From assembly GCA_020633495.1 (NCBI GenBank), contig JACKDR010000001.1, positions 558,001 through 622,000 of the forward strand: 64,000 nucleotides of DNA, read 5' to 3'. Numbering within the stretch: position 1 is the stretch's first letter; every line of letters begins with the position of its first letter. The notes below the pieces were generated by a model. The model searched no databases. It was not told where the DNA came from and saw only the letters and a program-made list of their open reading frames with translations. This stretch comes from Kofleriaceae bacterium (lineage in GTDB: Bacteria; Myxococcota_A; Polyangia; Haliangiales; Haliangiaceae). Shown in pieces: positions 30,112 through 39,312 of the stretch. The position numbers and the translations under genes are program-made.

Positions 30112-31331
30112 ACCTCTTCCGCACCCTGTCGGTGGCGCTGGCCGCGCTGGCCCGGACCAAGACCCGGTCGCTGCTCACCGTGCTCGGCGTGATCATCGGC
30201 GTCGGCGCGGTGATCGCGATGGTGTCGATCGGTGAGGGCGCCAAGGCGCGGGTCGCGAAGACCTTCGAGGCCATGGGCACCAGCACGCTGGTGGTGTCGT
30301 CGGGGTCGTCGTCGAGCGGTGGCGTCCGCGGCGGCGCCGGCTCGCAGCCGACGCTGACATGGGACGATCTCGCGGCGATCCAGCAGCTGCCCGAGGTCGC
30401 GTGGGCGGCGCCGCAGCTGCGGACCAGCGCCCAGATCGTCGGCGACGACGGCAACTGGCAGACCACGGTCTACGGCACTACGCCCGAGTGGTTCGAGATC
30501 CGCGACTGGGCCGCGGCCGCCGGCGACGTCCTGGCGGCGGCCGACGTGTCGGCGTCGCGCAAGGTCGCGGTGCTGGGCGCCACCGTCGCCGCCAACCTGT
30601 TCGGCGACGAGGATCCGCTCGACCGCACGATCCGGATCGGCAAGGTGCCGTTCGTGGTCGTCGGCGTGCTCGCCGCCAAGGGCACGTCGCCGTCGGGGCA
30701 GGACAACGACGACGTCGTGCTGGTGCCGGCGAGCACCTTCGGCAGCAAGCTCAGCGGCGGCACCGGCAAGTACCTGGCCGGCCAGATCCTGGTCGCCGCG
30801 GCCGCGCCCGACCGGACCGCCGCCGCCACCGAGGCGATCGCCGAGGCCCTGCGGGCGCGTCACCGCCTGCGCGACGGCGCCGACGACGACTTCGGCGTCC
30901 GCGACCTGACCGCGATCGCCGCGGCGCGCGCCGAGAGCACCGAGACGATCACCTCGCTGCTCGCCGGCGTCGCGCTGGTCAGCCTGATCGTGGGCGGCAT
31001 CGGCATCATGAACATCATGCTGGTCAGCGTCACCGAGCGGACCCGCGAGATCGGGCTGCGCCTCGCGGTCGGCGCCCGGCCGCGCGACATCATGCTGCAG
31101 TTCCTGGTCGAGGCCATCACGCTGTCGGTGCTGGGCGGCCTGGTCGGCGTCGCCGCCGGGGTCGGCGCCGCGCGCTACATGGCGGCGCAGTTCGACTTCC
31201 CGCTGCTGATCCGCGGCGACGTGGTCGCGCTCGCGGTCGGGGTCAGCGCCGGCATCGGCGTGGTCTTCGGCCTGTACCCGGCCCGCAAGGCGGCCCGGCT
31301 GGATCCGATCACGGCGCTGCGCTTCGAGTAG
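30108..31331 (+). CDS. MacB-like ABC transporter permease (FtsX/MacB_PCD)
   Basis: Inner-membrane permease of 407 residues. A first helix (about 22-42, SLLTVLGVIIGVGAVIAMVS) is followed by a large periplasmic MacB_PCD domain (about 45-275), then three helices: LLAGVALVSLIVGGIGIMNIML, ITLSVLGGLVGVAAGVGAA and VVALAVGVSAGIGVVFGLYPARKAA. The cytoplasmic coupling motif VTERTREIGLRLAVGARPRDI is the family hallmark, and the ending LDPITALRFE is almost invariant in MacB-like permeases. GTG 30108 overlaps the ATPase stop (GTGA). An outer-membrane TolC partner is not encoded nearby. Confidence 0.93.
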   Translation: MNLFRTLSVALAALARTKTRSLLTVLGVIIGVGAVIAMVSIGEGAKARVAKTFEAMGTSTLVVSSGSSSSGGVRGGAGSQPTLTWDDLAAIQQLPEVAWAAPQLRTSAQIVGDDGNWQTTVYGTTPEWFEIRDWAAAAGDVLAAADVSASRKVAVLGATVAANLFGDEDPLDRTIRIGKVPFVVVGVLAAKGTSPSGQDNDDVVLVPASTFGSKLSGGTGKYLAGQILVAAAAPDRTAAATEAIAEALRARHRLRDGADDDFGVRDLTAIAAARAESTETITSLLAGVALVSLIVGGIGIMNIMLVSVTERTREIGLRLAVGARPRDIMLQFLVEAITLSVLGGLVGVAAGVGAARYMAAQFDFPLLIRGDVVALAVGVSAGIGVVFGLYPARKAARLDPITALRFE

Positions 31332-31416
31332 CGCAACCCACCGGAATCACGGGCCCGCGCGCCGCCAACCGCGCGTCGACAGATCGCGCGCGCCGCTGGT
31401 GCGTTCCCCCTGTCCC

Positions 31417-33327
31417 ATGACCCGCGTCCGTCATCGTCGCCACCGCCACGTCATCGCCGCGGTCCTGGGCGCCAGCACCTGCGCCTCGGTCCTGGCCCTG
31501 GCCAAGCCGGCGCGGGCCAGGATGGTGCTCGACGAGGACTTCCGCACGGTCCAGCCGACCTTCGAGCTGACCGGCCCGGCCCTGGGCGGCCACGGCAACC
31601 CGACCACCGACGCGCCGGCGTCGCTGGCCGGCTCGACGATCGCGCTGCTCGACGGCGGCGCGCTGGCGATCGACGGCGACTCCGGCCAGCTCGTCCGCAC
31701 CGACGACGCCGGCAAGGTCGTGGCCCGCCTCGACGTCGGCCGCGGCGCCGCGCAGCTGGTCTACGACGCCGGCACCCGGCGCGCCTACGTCGCCGATCGC
31801 CTCGGCGATCGCGTCGTCGTGGTCGCGGTCAGCGACAAGCTGGTCGAGCAGGCGGCGTGGACCACGCCGGTCGAGCCCTGGGGCCTGGCGCTGGCGCCCG
31901 ACGGCAAGACCCTGCTGGTCACGACGATCGCCGATCGCATGCTGGTCGCGATCGACACCGCGGCCGGCAAGACCCGCTGGGACCGGCCGCTGTCGCGCGA
32001 GCCGCGCGGCGTCGCGATCGCCCCCGACGGCGACACCGCGATGGTCGCGTACCTGACCACCGGCACGGTCGAGCGCGTCGATCTCGCCGCCGCCGGCCAC
32101 GGCGGCACCCACGTGTCGCTGGGCGCCGAGATCGCGCCGTCGCGGCAGAGCGGGGTCGCGCCGGCGGTCACCGGCTTCATCGCCGACTCGACCCCGACCC
32201 GCAGCTTCGCCCGCGCCGCGTTCGCGGTGCGCTACGTCGGCAACGGCCTGGCCGTGGTCGGGCACCAGCAGTCGACGCCGGTGCAGATCGCCGGCAACTT
32301 CCGCGAGAACGCCGGCTCGTACGGCGGCGGCTTCGACCCGCCGGTCGAGCACCGGATCGCCTTCGTCGGCGCGCCCGAGGGCTCGGCCCAGCCCACCGTC
32401 GAGGCCCGCGTCATCCTGCACCAGCCCGACGCGCTGGGCTGGGATCCCGCCACCGACACCCTGGTCGCGGTCGGCTACGGCTCCGACGACCTGCTCGTGA
32501 TCAAGGACGCGTCGCAGGCGACGGTCGCGCTGGCCAACCACCTGTCGATCACCGGCGGCTGCGGCCCCGACGGCGTCGCCGTCGCCGACGGCACCGCCTG
32601 GGTGTGGTGCTCGCTGACCCGCCGGGTCGCCAAGGTCGATCTCACCGGTGCCACCGCGGTGGTCCTCGGCCCCGAGGCCACGAAGTCGAAGCGCAGCGCG
32701 CTCGAGCAGCGCGGCCTGGCCCTGTTCCGCGGCGGCAACGACGGCCGGGTGTCGAGCCGCGGCGCGATGGCGTGCACGAGCTGCCACCCCGACGGCCGCA
32801 CCGACGGCCTGTCGTGGCGGATCGAGAGCCACGAGCTGCAGACGCCGCTGCTGGCCGGCCGGGTCGCCGGCACCCACCCGTACAAGTGGGACGGCGGCGA
32901 CAAGGACCTGACCCAGAGCCTGACCTCGACGATGCGCCGCCTCGGCGGCAGCGGCCTCAGCGAGGACGAGGTCCGCGCGCTGTCGGCGTACCTCGAGTCG
33001 ATCCCGGCGCCGCCGACGCCGCGGCGCGACGCCAAGCAGGTGGCGCGCGGTCAGAAGCTGTTCGAGGGCGCGCTCGGCTGCGACACCTGCCACGGCGGCA
33101 AGCGCATGACCGACCGCGAGGGCCACGACTTCCACACCAACCTCGCCAAGGTCGACACCCCGTCGCTGATCGGCGTCGCGGCGAGCGCGCCGTACTACCA
33201 CGACGGCAGCGCCGCGACCCTCGACGCCCTGCTGCGCGACACCGCCACCGTGCACGGCATGGCCGACGTCGGCGACCTGACCGACGCGCAGATCGCCGAC
33301 CTGGTCGCGTACCTCGAGACCCGGTAG
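31417..33327 (+). CDS. Di-heme cytochrome c with N-terminal beta-propeller (peroxidase/MauG-like)
   Basis: Exported redox protein of 636 residues. It has a signal peptide (about residues 12-36, ending AKPARA), a WD40/YVTN-like beta-propeller of about 380 residues (repeats such as RRAYVADRLGDRVVVVAV, GLALAPDGKTLLVTTIADRMLVAID), and a C-terminal di-heme region. The heme motifs are CTSCH (about residue 452) and CDTCH (about 559). PYYHDGSAATLDALL near the end matches the conserved part of di-heme cytochrome c peroxidase-like proteins. It may reduce peroxide or act as an electron-transfer oxidase of the MauG/MbnH type; which one is undecided. ATG 31417 (MTRVRHRR) gives the best signal peptide. It sits alone behind the MacB-like genes. 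Confidence 0.85.
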   Translation: MTRVRHRRHRHVIAAVLGASTCASVLALAKPARARMVLDEDFRTVQPTFELTGPALGGHGNPTTDAPASLAGSTIALLDGGALAIDGDSGQLVRTDDAGKVVARLDVGRGAAQLVYDAGTRRAYVADRLGDRVVVVAVSDKLVEQAAWTTPVEPWGLALAPDGKTLLVTTIADRMLVAIDTAAGKTRWDRPLSREPRGVAIAPDGDTAMVAYLTTGTVERVDLAAAGHGGTHVSLGAEIAPSRQSGVAPAVTGFIADSTPTRSFARAAFAVRYVGNGLAVVGHQQSTPVQIAGNFRENAGSYGGGFDPPVEHRIAFVGAPEGSAQPTVEARVILHQPDALGWDPATDTLVAVGYGSDDLLVIKDASQATVALANHLSITGGCGPDGVAVADGTAWVWCSLTRRVAKVDLTGATAVVLGPEATKSKRSALEQRGLALFRGGNDGRVSSRGAMACTSCHPDGRTDGLSWRIESHELQTPLLAGRVAGTHPYKWDGGDKDLTQSLTSTMRRLGGSGLSEDEVRALSAYLESIPAPPTPRRDAKQVARGQKLFEGALGCDTCHGGKRMTDREGHDFHTNLAKVDTPSLIGVAASAPYYHDGSAATLDALLRDTATVHGMADVGDLTDAQIADLVAYLETR

Positions 33328-33428
33328 GTCCGGGGCGCGGCGCCGAGCGCGGAAGGGTGGGACGTCGTCGATCTTCGCCAACAGTGTCGTCCGTGGCGGC
33401 AAGCACCGTGGTCAACCGGAGGACCACC

Positions 33429-33926
33429 ATGTTCGATGCTCGCCGCCCCGCCTTGCTCTCCATGCTCACCCTGACGCTCGCCGGCTGCGGCGGTGCCAGC
33501 CCACCGGCCGCGGCGCCGGCGACGCCCGAGCCAACGCCGGCGGCGTCCGAGCCGGCGCCGACGACCGCCAGCGTCGACGACGTCGAGGGCGCCTGCCTCG
33601 GCGTGATGCACCGCATGCGCGACTGCTCCGCGCAGTTCATCCCGGCGCTGGTGGACCTGCGCATCCAGTACGACCGCCCGAGCGGGATCGCCGCCGCGGC
33701 CGAGGCGCACGGGCGCGACGCGCTGGTCGCCGAGGCGTTCGAGGAGTGGAAGGTCGACGCCGCCGACGACCGGCTCGCGGCGCTGTGCGCGGAGGAGTCG
33801 CGACAGATCCCGGTCATCCAGGACCTCGTCGACGCCGGGCGAGGCTGCCTCTCGGAGGCCTCGTGCGACGACGCCGTCGCCTGCGTGATGCCGCTGATGG
33901 AGGCGCCCTGGAAGGAGTCGCCCTAG
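33429..33926 (+). CDS. Small Cys-containing lipoprotein of unknown function
   Basis: Exported lipoprotein of 165 residues; the signal ends at lipobox LAGC (about residue 20) and is followed by a Pro/Ala/Glu linker. The mature domain (about 50-160) has six Cys (EGACLGV, RDCSAQ, ALCAEE, GCLSEASCDDAVACV), which may form three disulfides, in a helical fold. I do not recognise the family. GGAGG 7 nt before ATG 33429 is a strong ribosome site. It may belong with the di-heme cytochrome about 100 nt upstream. Its TAG stop overlaps the TAG of the convergent HEAT-cyclophilin gene in the palindrome CTAG. Confidence 0.7.
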   Translation: MFDARRPALLSMLTLTLAGCGGASPPAAAPATPEPTPAASEPAPTTASVDDVEGACLGVMHRMRDCSAQFIPALVDLRIQYDRPSGIAAAAEAHGRDALVAEAFEEWKVDAADDRLAALCAEESRQIPVIQDLVDAGRGCLSEASCDDAVACVMPLMEAPWKESP

Positions 33927-36150
33927 GGATCGATCTGCACCGACGCGCGCTCGACGACGTCGCCGATCTGCATGGCGTCGACCAGCTCGCGGCCGGCGAC
34001 GACCTCGCCGATCTGGGTGTAGCGGCCCTCGAGGTGCGGCGCCCAGCCGTGCATGACGAACCACTGCGAGCCGCCGGTGTCCTTGCCGGCGTCGGCGATG
34101 CCGACCGCGCCGGCCTGGTAGCCAGCCTGTGACGGCTCGGCCGGCAGCGTGTAGCCGGGGCCACCCCAGCCGGTGCCGTCGGGGTCGCCGCCCTGGACGA
34201 CGAAGTCGGGGACGACGCGGTGGAACATCAGGCCGTCGTAGAAGCCGCGCCGGGTCAGCGCCACGATCGACGCGACGTGCCAGGGCGCGCGGCGCGGCGC
34301 CAGCTCGACGTCGACGACGCCGCGGCTGGTCTCGAGGTGCCAGACCACGCGCCGCGCCGCCAGCAGCGGCGCCGGGTCGAGCTCGTCGGGGAGCGCGGCC
34401 GGCGCCGGCGCGGCCGCGGTGACGTCCTCGCCGGCGAGGGTGTGGACGCAGGCGCGCGCGGCGTCGCGCACCGCCGGGCTGACGTCGGCGACGGCGGCGC
34501 GGCAGGTCGGCAGCGCGTCGGCGAGCCGGCGGTGGCCGCCGCCGCCAGCAGCGACGACATCAGCTCGGCGTCGCCGGCGGCGGCGCCGGCGGCGAGGCGA
34601 TCGAGCAGCGCGCGGCCGAGCGCGGCGCGCTCGGCGTCGGTCAGCGGCGCGCCGCGCCGGCCGGCGCGTCGGCGGGCGCGTCGAGGGTCGCGGCTGGCGC
34701 GGCCGCAGGCGGCGCCAGCAGCGCGGCCGCGGCGTCGGCGGCGCCGCCGATCACGTCGGTCCGCGTCGTGCCCAGCGCCGCGACCGTGAGCTCGACCAGC
34801 CGCGCGCGCTGGCTGGCGTCGGCGCGCGGCCACACCGCCGCGACCTCGCCGAGCGCCGCGCTCGCCAGGTCGGCCTTCGCGATCGTGGCGATCAGCAGGT
34901 CGATCGCGGCGGGGTCGGTCGCCGCCCGCGCCGCGAGCGCCTCGGCGATCAGCGGGCCGCGCGCCACCGCCGGCGCCTCGGCGAAGCCGACCAGCCGCGC
35001 CCAGGCGTCGGCGGCGGCGTCCGGATCGGCGGCGCCGCGCAGCGTCGCGGCGATCAGCAGGGCGCGACCGTGCGCGGCGACCAGGTGGAGCGCCGGCGGA
35101 TCGCCGGCGCCGGCGTCGCGCCAGGCGTGGTGGAGCGCGGCGAACGTATCGCGCACGACCGCGACGTCGCCGTGCGGCAGCAGCAGCCGCAGGGCCTCGA
35201 GGATGACGTGGGCGCGCGCCGGCGGCGCGTCGCCGGTGAGCAACAGGGTCCAGGTGCGCAGCGCGGTGACCGCGACCGCCTCGAGCTCGCGCGCCTCGGC
35301 GCCGGCGCCGGCGAGGACCCGCACCGCCTCGACCGCGACCCGCCAGTCGGGGTCCTGCAGGCGCCGCTCGACCTCGTGCCGCGCCGCCGCACCCGCGTGA
35401 CGGCGGCCCAGCCCGACGATCGCCAGGGCGCGGATCTCGGCGTCGGGATCGTCGAGGCGCGCGACCAGCGCCGCGATCGCGTCGTCGGCGCGCGGCGGCG
35501 CGGCGCCGTCGGTGGCGGCGACGAAGCCCCGGACCAGCGCGTAGACCGCGGCGTAGCGGACGCCGGGCTCGGGATCGTCGGCGCGGGCGAGCGCCGCGGC
35601 GGTGCCGGCGTCGTCGAGGCCGAGGTCGCGGCGCCCATGCGGCCCAGCGCCAGCCCGCCGCGATCGCGGTCGCGGGCGCGTCGTCGCCCAGCGCCCCGGC
35701 CAGCGCCGGGGCGCGCCGCCGCGGTGCCGAGGCGGCCCAGCGCGGTGAGCACCTCGGGGTCGCCGCGCTCGCCGGCCAGCGCCAGCAGCTCGCCGGTGAT
35801 CGCCTCGACGTCCGCCGGCTCGACCGAGCCGAGGGCGCCGGCCAGGCCCAGCGCGGCCGCGGCCTCGGCGGGTCGCGCCGCGCCACCACCCGCGCCCGCA
35901 GGATCCGGATCGCGGCGGCGTCGCCGACCCGGCCCAGGCCGCGCAGCGCGGCGGCGCGGATCGCCGGATCGGCGTCGTCGGCGAGGCGCGCCAGCTCGTC
36001 GACGCCGGCGCCACGCCGGGCCTCGGCGCGCGCGATCACCAGGCGGGTCGCGGCGGTGTCGTCGGGCACCGGCCGCGCCGGGCGGGCGCCGCACCCCACC
36101 ACCGCCGTCGCCATCATCGTCACGATCGCCGCGCTCGACAGGATCCGCAT
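33923..36150 (-). CDS. HEAT-repeat lipoprotein with C-terminal cyclophilin (peptidyl-prolyl isomerase) domain, several frameshifts
   Basis: Reads as one exported protein from ATG 36150 (GGAGG 4 nt upstream): signal with lipobox VVGC (about residue 20), then HEAT/Armadillo-like helical repeats (DDADPAIRAAALRGLGRVGD, DDPDAEIRALAIVGLGRRH, RDPDW-like repeats) over about 500 residues. A C-terminal cyclophilin domain of about 150 residues follows (WHLETSRGVVDVELAP, FHRVVPDFVVQGGDP, GSQWFVMHGWAPHLEGRYT). Family isomerase residues Arg (FHRVVPDF) and the GSQWFV segment are present. The reading frame must change near 35885, 35715, 35650, 34665 and 34535. Pieces between are coherent, so sequence errors are likely. 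A role as a periplasmic folding catalyst recruited by a repeat scaffold is an inference. Confidence 0.75.
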
Positions 36151-36276
36151 CGGACCTCCTGCCGCGGATGGTGCCACGGGGGGCGCGGCCGGGACACCGC
36201 GACGGCGGCGCGGTTGCACGGCTCGTCGCGCACGTCGCGCGTTGAGCCGCGCCCATCGCCGTGTCATCGTCGCGCC

Positions 36277-37797
36277 ATGCGCCACCGCGCCCAGATCTCC
36301 GCGTGCGTCGCCGGGCTCGCGCTCACGCTCACCATCGGCTGCGATCAGAAGCCGTCGCGCAAGGCCGGCAAGGACAAGCCACCGCCGCCGCCGCCGACCT
36401 CGCCGACCGCGCCGGATCCGGCGCCGGCCAAGGCGGTGACGCCGCCGGCGCCGCTGGCGCCCCTCGCCGCCGATCCCGGCGGCGCCACCGGCACGCCGCA
36501 GTGGGGCGTCGGCTTCGGCGGCGCCGCCTCCGACATCGCCCGCGGCGTCGCGTTCGGCCCCGACGGCACGATCTACGTCGCCGGCGACTTCGAGGACGCC
36601 GCCACGTTCGGCAGCCTCGGCGAGCGCACCAGCGCCGGCAAGAGCGACGCGTTCGTCGCGGCGATCGGCGCCGACGGCAAGCCGGCGTGGGTCAAGACGC
36701 TGGGCGGCCCCAACGAGGAGAGCGGCGACGCCATCGCGGTCGGCGCCGACGGCACGATCGCGGTCGGCGGCCTGTTCTCCGACACGATGAAGGTCGACGC
36801 CATCGAGGCCCGGTCCAACGGCTCCGACGATCTCTACGTCGCCGCCTACGCGCCCGACGGCGCGGCGAAGTGGCTGTGGACCACCGGCGGCAAGGCCTCG
36901 GACACGACGCTGGCGCTGGCCGCCACCGCCGACGGCGGCTTCGTCGCCGGCGGCGCGTTCTTCGGCACGGTCCCGTTCGGCACCGGCGAGCTGACCGCGA
37001 TCGCCCGCGAGGAGGCGTTCCTGGTCAAGCTCGACAGCGGCGGCAACGTCGCGTGGGCGCGCAGCTTCGGCGGCGACCTCGACGATCGGATCGTCAAGGT
37101 CGCGGTCGATCCCCAGGGCTCGATCGTCGCGCTCGCCCTGTTCCAGGGCAAGGCCAGCTTCGGTGGCGAGCAGCTCGAGTCGGCGGGCGGCTTCGATCTC
37201 GCGGTGGTCAAGTTCGACGCCGAGGGCCACCACCTGTGGTCGCACCGCCTCGGCGGCGCCTTCGACGAGGTCGCCGGCGGCATCGCCGTCGACGTCGCGG
37301 GCAACGTCGCGATCTCGGGCGCGTTCGACGACAAGCTCGTCGACGGCGACCAGACCTTCACCTCCAACGGCGAGTCCGACATCCTGGTCGCGCGCTTCAC
37401 GCCGGACGGCGCCCGGTCGTGGATCCGGACCTGGGGCGGCCGTCGCGAGGACGTCGGCCAGGGCGCCGCGGCCGACGCCGCGGGCAACATCATCGCCACC
37501 GGCTGGTTCCAGCAGAAGGTCGACTTCGGCGGGCCGTACAAGCTCGAGAGCAACGACCTCAACAAGGACGTCGTCGTGGTCAAGCTCGACGCCGCGGGCC
37601 AGGTCGTGTGGGTCCAGACCCTCGGCGACCACGATCACGATCAGGGCCGTGCCGTCGCGGTCGACGCCGCCGGCGACGTCGCGGTCGCCGGCATCTTCCG
37701 CTTCCACATGAAGCTGCCGACGCCGATCGAGTCGGTGCACGCGCCGGCGGAGCGCGCGCCCAAGGCCGACGCGTTCGTGGTGCGGCTGGCGCGCTGA
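36277..37797 (+). CDS. SBBP/beta-propeller repeat lipoprotein
   Basis: Exported lipoprotein of 506 residues. Signal with lipobox TIGC (about residue 22), then a charged and poly-Pro linker. From about residue 75 it is a repeating beta structure with units of about 50 residues in the pattern W-x-GGxxxD-x-G-x-x-x-A-x-D-x-G-x-I-x-x-x-G, for example ARGVAFGPDGTIYVAGDF, GDAIAVGADGTIAVGGLF and GGIAVDVAGNVAISGAF. These SBBP-type repeats fold as beta-propellers and are very common in myxobacterial surface proteins. No enzymatic residues are visible. ATG 36277 is preferred since it opens the signal peptide. Divergent from the HEAT-cyclophilin gene. Confidence 0.82.
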   Translation: MRHRAQISACVAGLALTLTIGCDQKPSRKAGKDKPPPPPPTSPTAPDPAPAKAVTPPAPLAPLAADPGGATGTPQWGVGFGGAASDIARGVAFGPDGTIYVAGDFEDAATFGSLGERTSAGKSDAFVAAIGADGKPAWVKTLGGPNEESGDAIAVGADGTIAVGGLFSDTMKVDAIEARSNGSDDLYVAAYAPDGAAKWLWTTGGKASDTTLALAATADGGFVAGGAFFGTVPFGTGELTAIAREEAFLVKLDSGGNVAWARSFGGDLDDRIVKVAVDPQGSIVALALFQGKASFGGEQLESAGGFDLAVVKFDAEGHHLWSHRLGGAFDEVAGGIAVDVAGNVAISGAFDDKLVDGDQTFTSNGESDILVARFTPDGARSWIRTWGGRREDVGQGAAADAAGNIIATGWFQQKVDFGGPYKLESNDLNKDVVVVKLDAAGQVVWVQTLGDHDHDQGRAVAVDAAGDVAVAGIFRFHMKLPTPIESVHAPAERAPKADAFVVRLAR

Positions 37798-38000
37798 GCC
37801 GACGCCACGGCGCGCCACGCCACACCGCGCGCGCGACGCACCCGTCGACGCCGCGGCGTTCCCGACGCTGCGCGCCACCCGCGGCGTCGGGCGCGATTGT
37901 GCCACGTCTTGCTGGATCGCGCGGGATCTGCCCCTAGACCCCGAAAAACGAGCCTCCCCTGGCGAAAAGGCGCCGCCGCGCTTTCTTCGTCGGGGCAGAC

Positions 38001-38045
38001 ATGCCAAACGATTGCTCGTCGGTTTTTTTTGAACGTGGAGGCAAT
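38001..38045 (+). promoter_or_regulatory. AT-rich leader of the histone gene with T8 run and strong Shine-Dalgarno
   Basis: The leader holds ACGA-TTGC-TCGT, a short stem-loop, followed by CGG and eight T (38022-38029), which resembles a weak intrinsic terminator. GTGGAGG then lies 9 nt before ATG 38051. The arrangement allows attenuation but is not proof of it. The promoter itself, somewhere in 37890-38000, could not be pinned down. Confidence 0.4.
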
Positions 38046-38050
38046 CGACA

Positions 38051-38275
38051 ATGGCCAAGGCAAAGAAGGCGAAGGCTGCTCCCAAGGCGGCCAAGGAGTC
38101 CCTGCTGGTCGGTTCGAAGGTTCGTGGTCTGATCAAGGACGCGGACTGCAACTGTTCCGGCGATGCGCTCGATGGTCTGAACGAGTGGCTGTACTGGCTC
38201 GTCCACCAGGCGACCGAGCGTGCCAAGGCGAACGGCCGCAAGACCGTCCGCGCGCACGACTTCATGGTCGGGTGA
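38051..38275 (+). CDS. Bacterial histone (single histone-fold protein, 74 residues)
   Basis: Nucleoid-associated DNA-binding protein candidate. An N-terminal tail of about 17 residues is rich in Lys and Ala (MAKAKKAKAAPKAAKES). Then a histone fold: helix 1 around VGSKVRGLIKDAD, loop 1 NCSGDAL, long helix 2 (DGLNEWLYWLVHQATERAKA) and loop 2 with GRKTVRAHDFM. Loop 2 matches the archaeal histone GRKTIKAEDI, including the Arg-Asp clamp and the DNA-contacting R/K-T. Helix 3 is cut to almost nothing by the stop, so it may form only dimers, as proposed for Bdellovibrio Bd0055-type histones. Codon use includes GGT, GTT, CGT and GCT, unlike the NNC/NNG neighbours; with the GGAGG site and terminator this signals high expression. 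Confidence 0.85.
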   Translation: MAKAKKAKAAPKAAKESLLVGSKVRGLIKDADCNCSGDALDGLNEWLYWLVHQATERAKANGRKTVRAHDFMVG

Positions 38276-38301
38276 GCATCCGTCGCTGAGACGGACGTGA
38301 T

Positions 38302-38342
38302 CGAGGCCGGCGGGGCGACCCTCCGGCCTCGGTTCGTTTCGG
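38302..38342 (+). terminator. Intrinsic terminator of the histone gene
   Basis: CGAGGCCGG (38302-38310), a 12-nt loop and CCGGCCTCG (38323-38331) form a perfect 9-bp stem, followed by GTTCGTTTC. It lies 26 nt after the histone stop and makes the gene monocistronic. Confidence 0.75.
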
Positions 38343-38379
38343 GCCGACGACGGGCACGCGGCCCGCGAGGACGCCCGCC

Positions 38380-39168
38380 TCAGCGCTTGTCGGCGGTGAA
38401 GCCGGTCGTGAACTTGATCGACGCGCCGAGCGCGAGCGCCTCGATCGTGCCGTCGTCGTCGGGATCGCCGGCCCACAGGCAGCCGCCGGCGTAGCCCAGC
38501 GTGACCACGCCGTTGTCCATGCCGATCGCCTCCCAGTCGCCGCCCGCGGAGCTGCCGATCGTGTCGAAGTCGGCGTCGGCGACCGACCAGCCGAACAGCG
38601 CGCAGTTGAGGCCGTTGGTCGCGAAGCCGCCGCCGAGGTAGAGCCGGAAGGTCTGGCCCGACTCGCCGATCACGCCGAAGGTCTCGGTCGGCCTCACCGT
38701 GACCTCGCCGGTGCAGACGTCGTCGCAGTCCGGGTTGTCGGTGCCGGCGCCGCAGGTGCCGGCCTCGGGCGCGACCAGCTGGCCCGAGCACGCCTGCACC
38801 GGCAGCGTCACGATCATGCGGTGCTCGAAGGCCTGGTTGCGCTGCTCGGCGGTGATCTCGGTCGGCCACGCCTCGCTCGGGCACAGGATCTCCGGTCGCG
38901 CGCAGTCGAGGTCGAACGTGATCGGGTGGCCCTGGTGATCGATGGTCACCGTGCCGCCCTGCGCGCCCAGCTCGGAGGTGTACGTCGAGCCGCCGATCGT
39001 GATCTCGACGCCGATCAGATCGTCGTAGGCGACGTCCCAGGTGCCGGTGACGTCGGGAGCGGGCGACCGCGAGTTGGCGGCGCACCCGTCACCCTGCGCG
39101 CCCATCAGCAGGGGCAGGCCGAGCATGACGGGGAGGGAACCGAAGCGAAGGATGCGTGTGGTCTTCAT
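38380..39168 (-). CDS. Cys-rich predicted lipoprotein, unknown function
   Basis: Exported protein of 262 residues from ATG 39168 (MKTTRILRFG). A hydrophobic signal ends near GAQGDGCAAN, where the Cys may be lipidated although the lipobox is poor (GDGC). The mature part is beta-rich (VTGTWDVAYDDLIGVEITIG, GGTVTIDHQGHPITFDL) and has about nine Cys, several close together (AGTCGAGTDNPDCDDVC), suggesting disulfide knots. The opening resembles a lipocalin-like 'TGTWDVAY' strand, but this is weak. A second in-frame ATG at 39186 exists; 39168 gives the normal signal. It is divergent from the PilZ-PEGA gene. No function can be assigned. Confidence 0.7.
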   Translation of the reverse strand: MKTTRILRFGSLPVMLGLPLLMGAQGDGCAANSRSPAPDVTGTWDVAYDDLIGVEITIGGSTYTSELGAQGGTVTIDHQGHPITFDLDCARPEILCPSEAWPTEITAEQRNQAFEHRMIVTLPVQACSGQLVAPEAGTCGAGTDNPDCDDVCTGEVTVRPTETFGVIGESGQTFRLYLGGGFATNGLNCALFGWSVADADFDTIGSSAGGDWEAIGMDNGVVTLGYAGGCLWAGDPDDDGTIEALALGASIKFTTGFTADKR

Positions 39169-39312
39169 GCCCGGCACAAAGAGCAACCGGGGTGCCAGGT
39201 CGGACCACCGGGTGGCGCCGATGTGGGTGTGGCGAGAACCGACGCTCGCTCCGGCAGATCCGCGCCGCCAGGTGGCCGTGAACGTCGGTTGGGGGGCCCC
39301 GTCGTGGACTGT

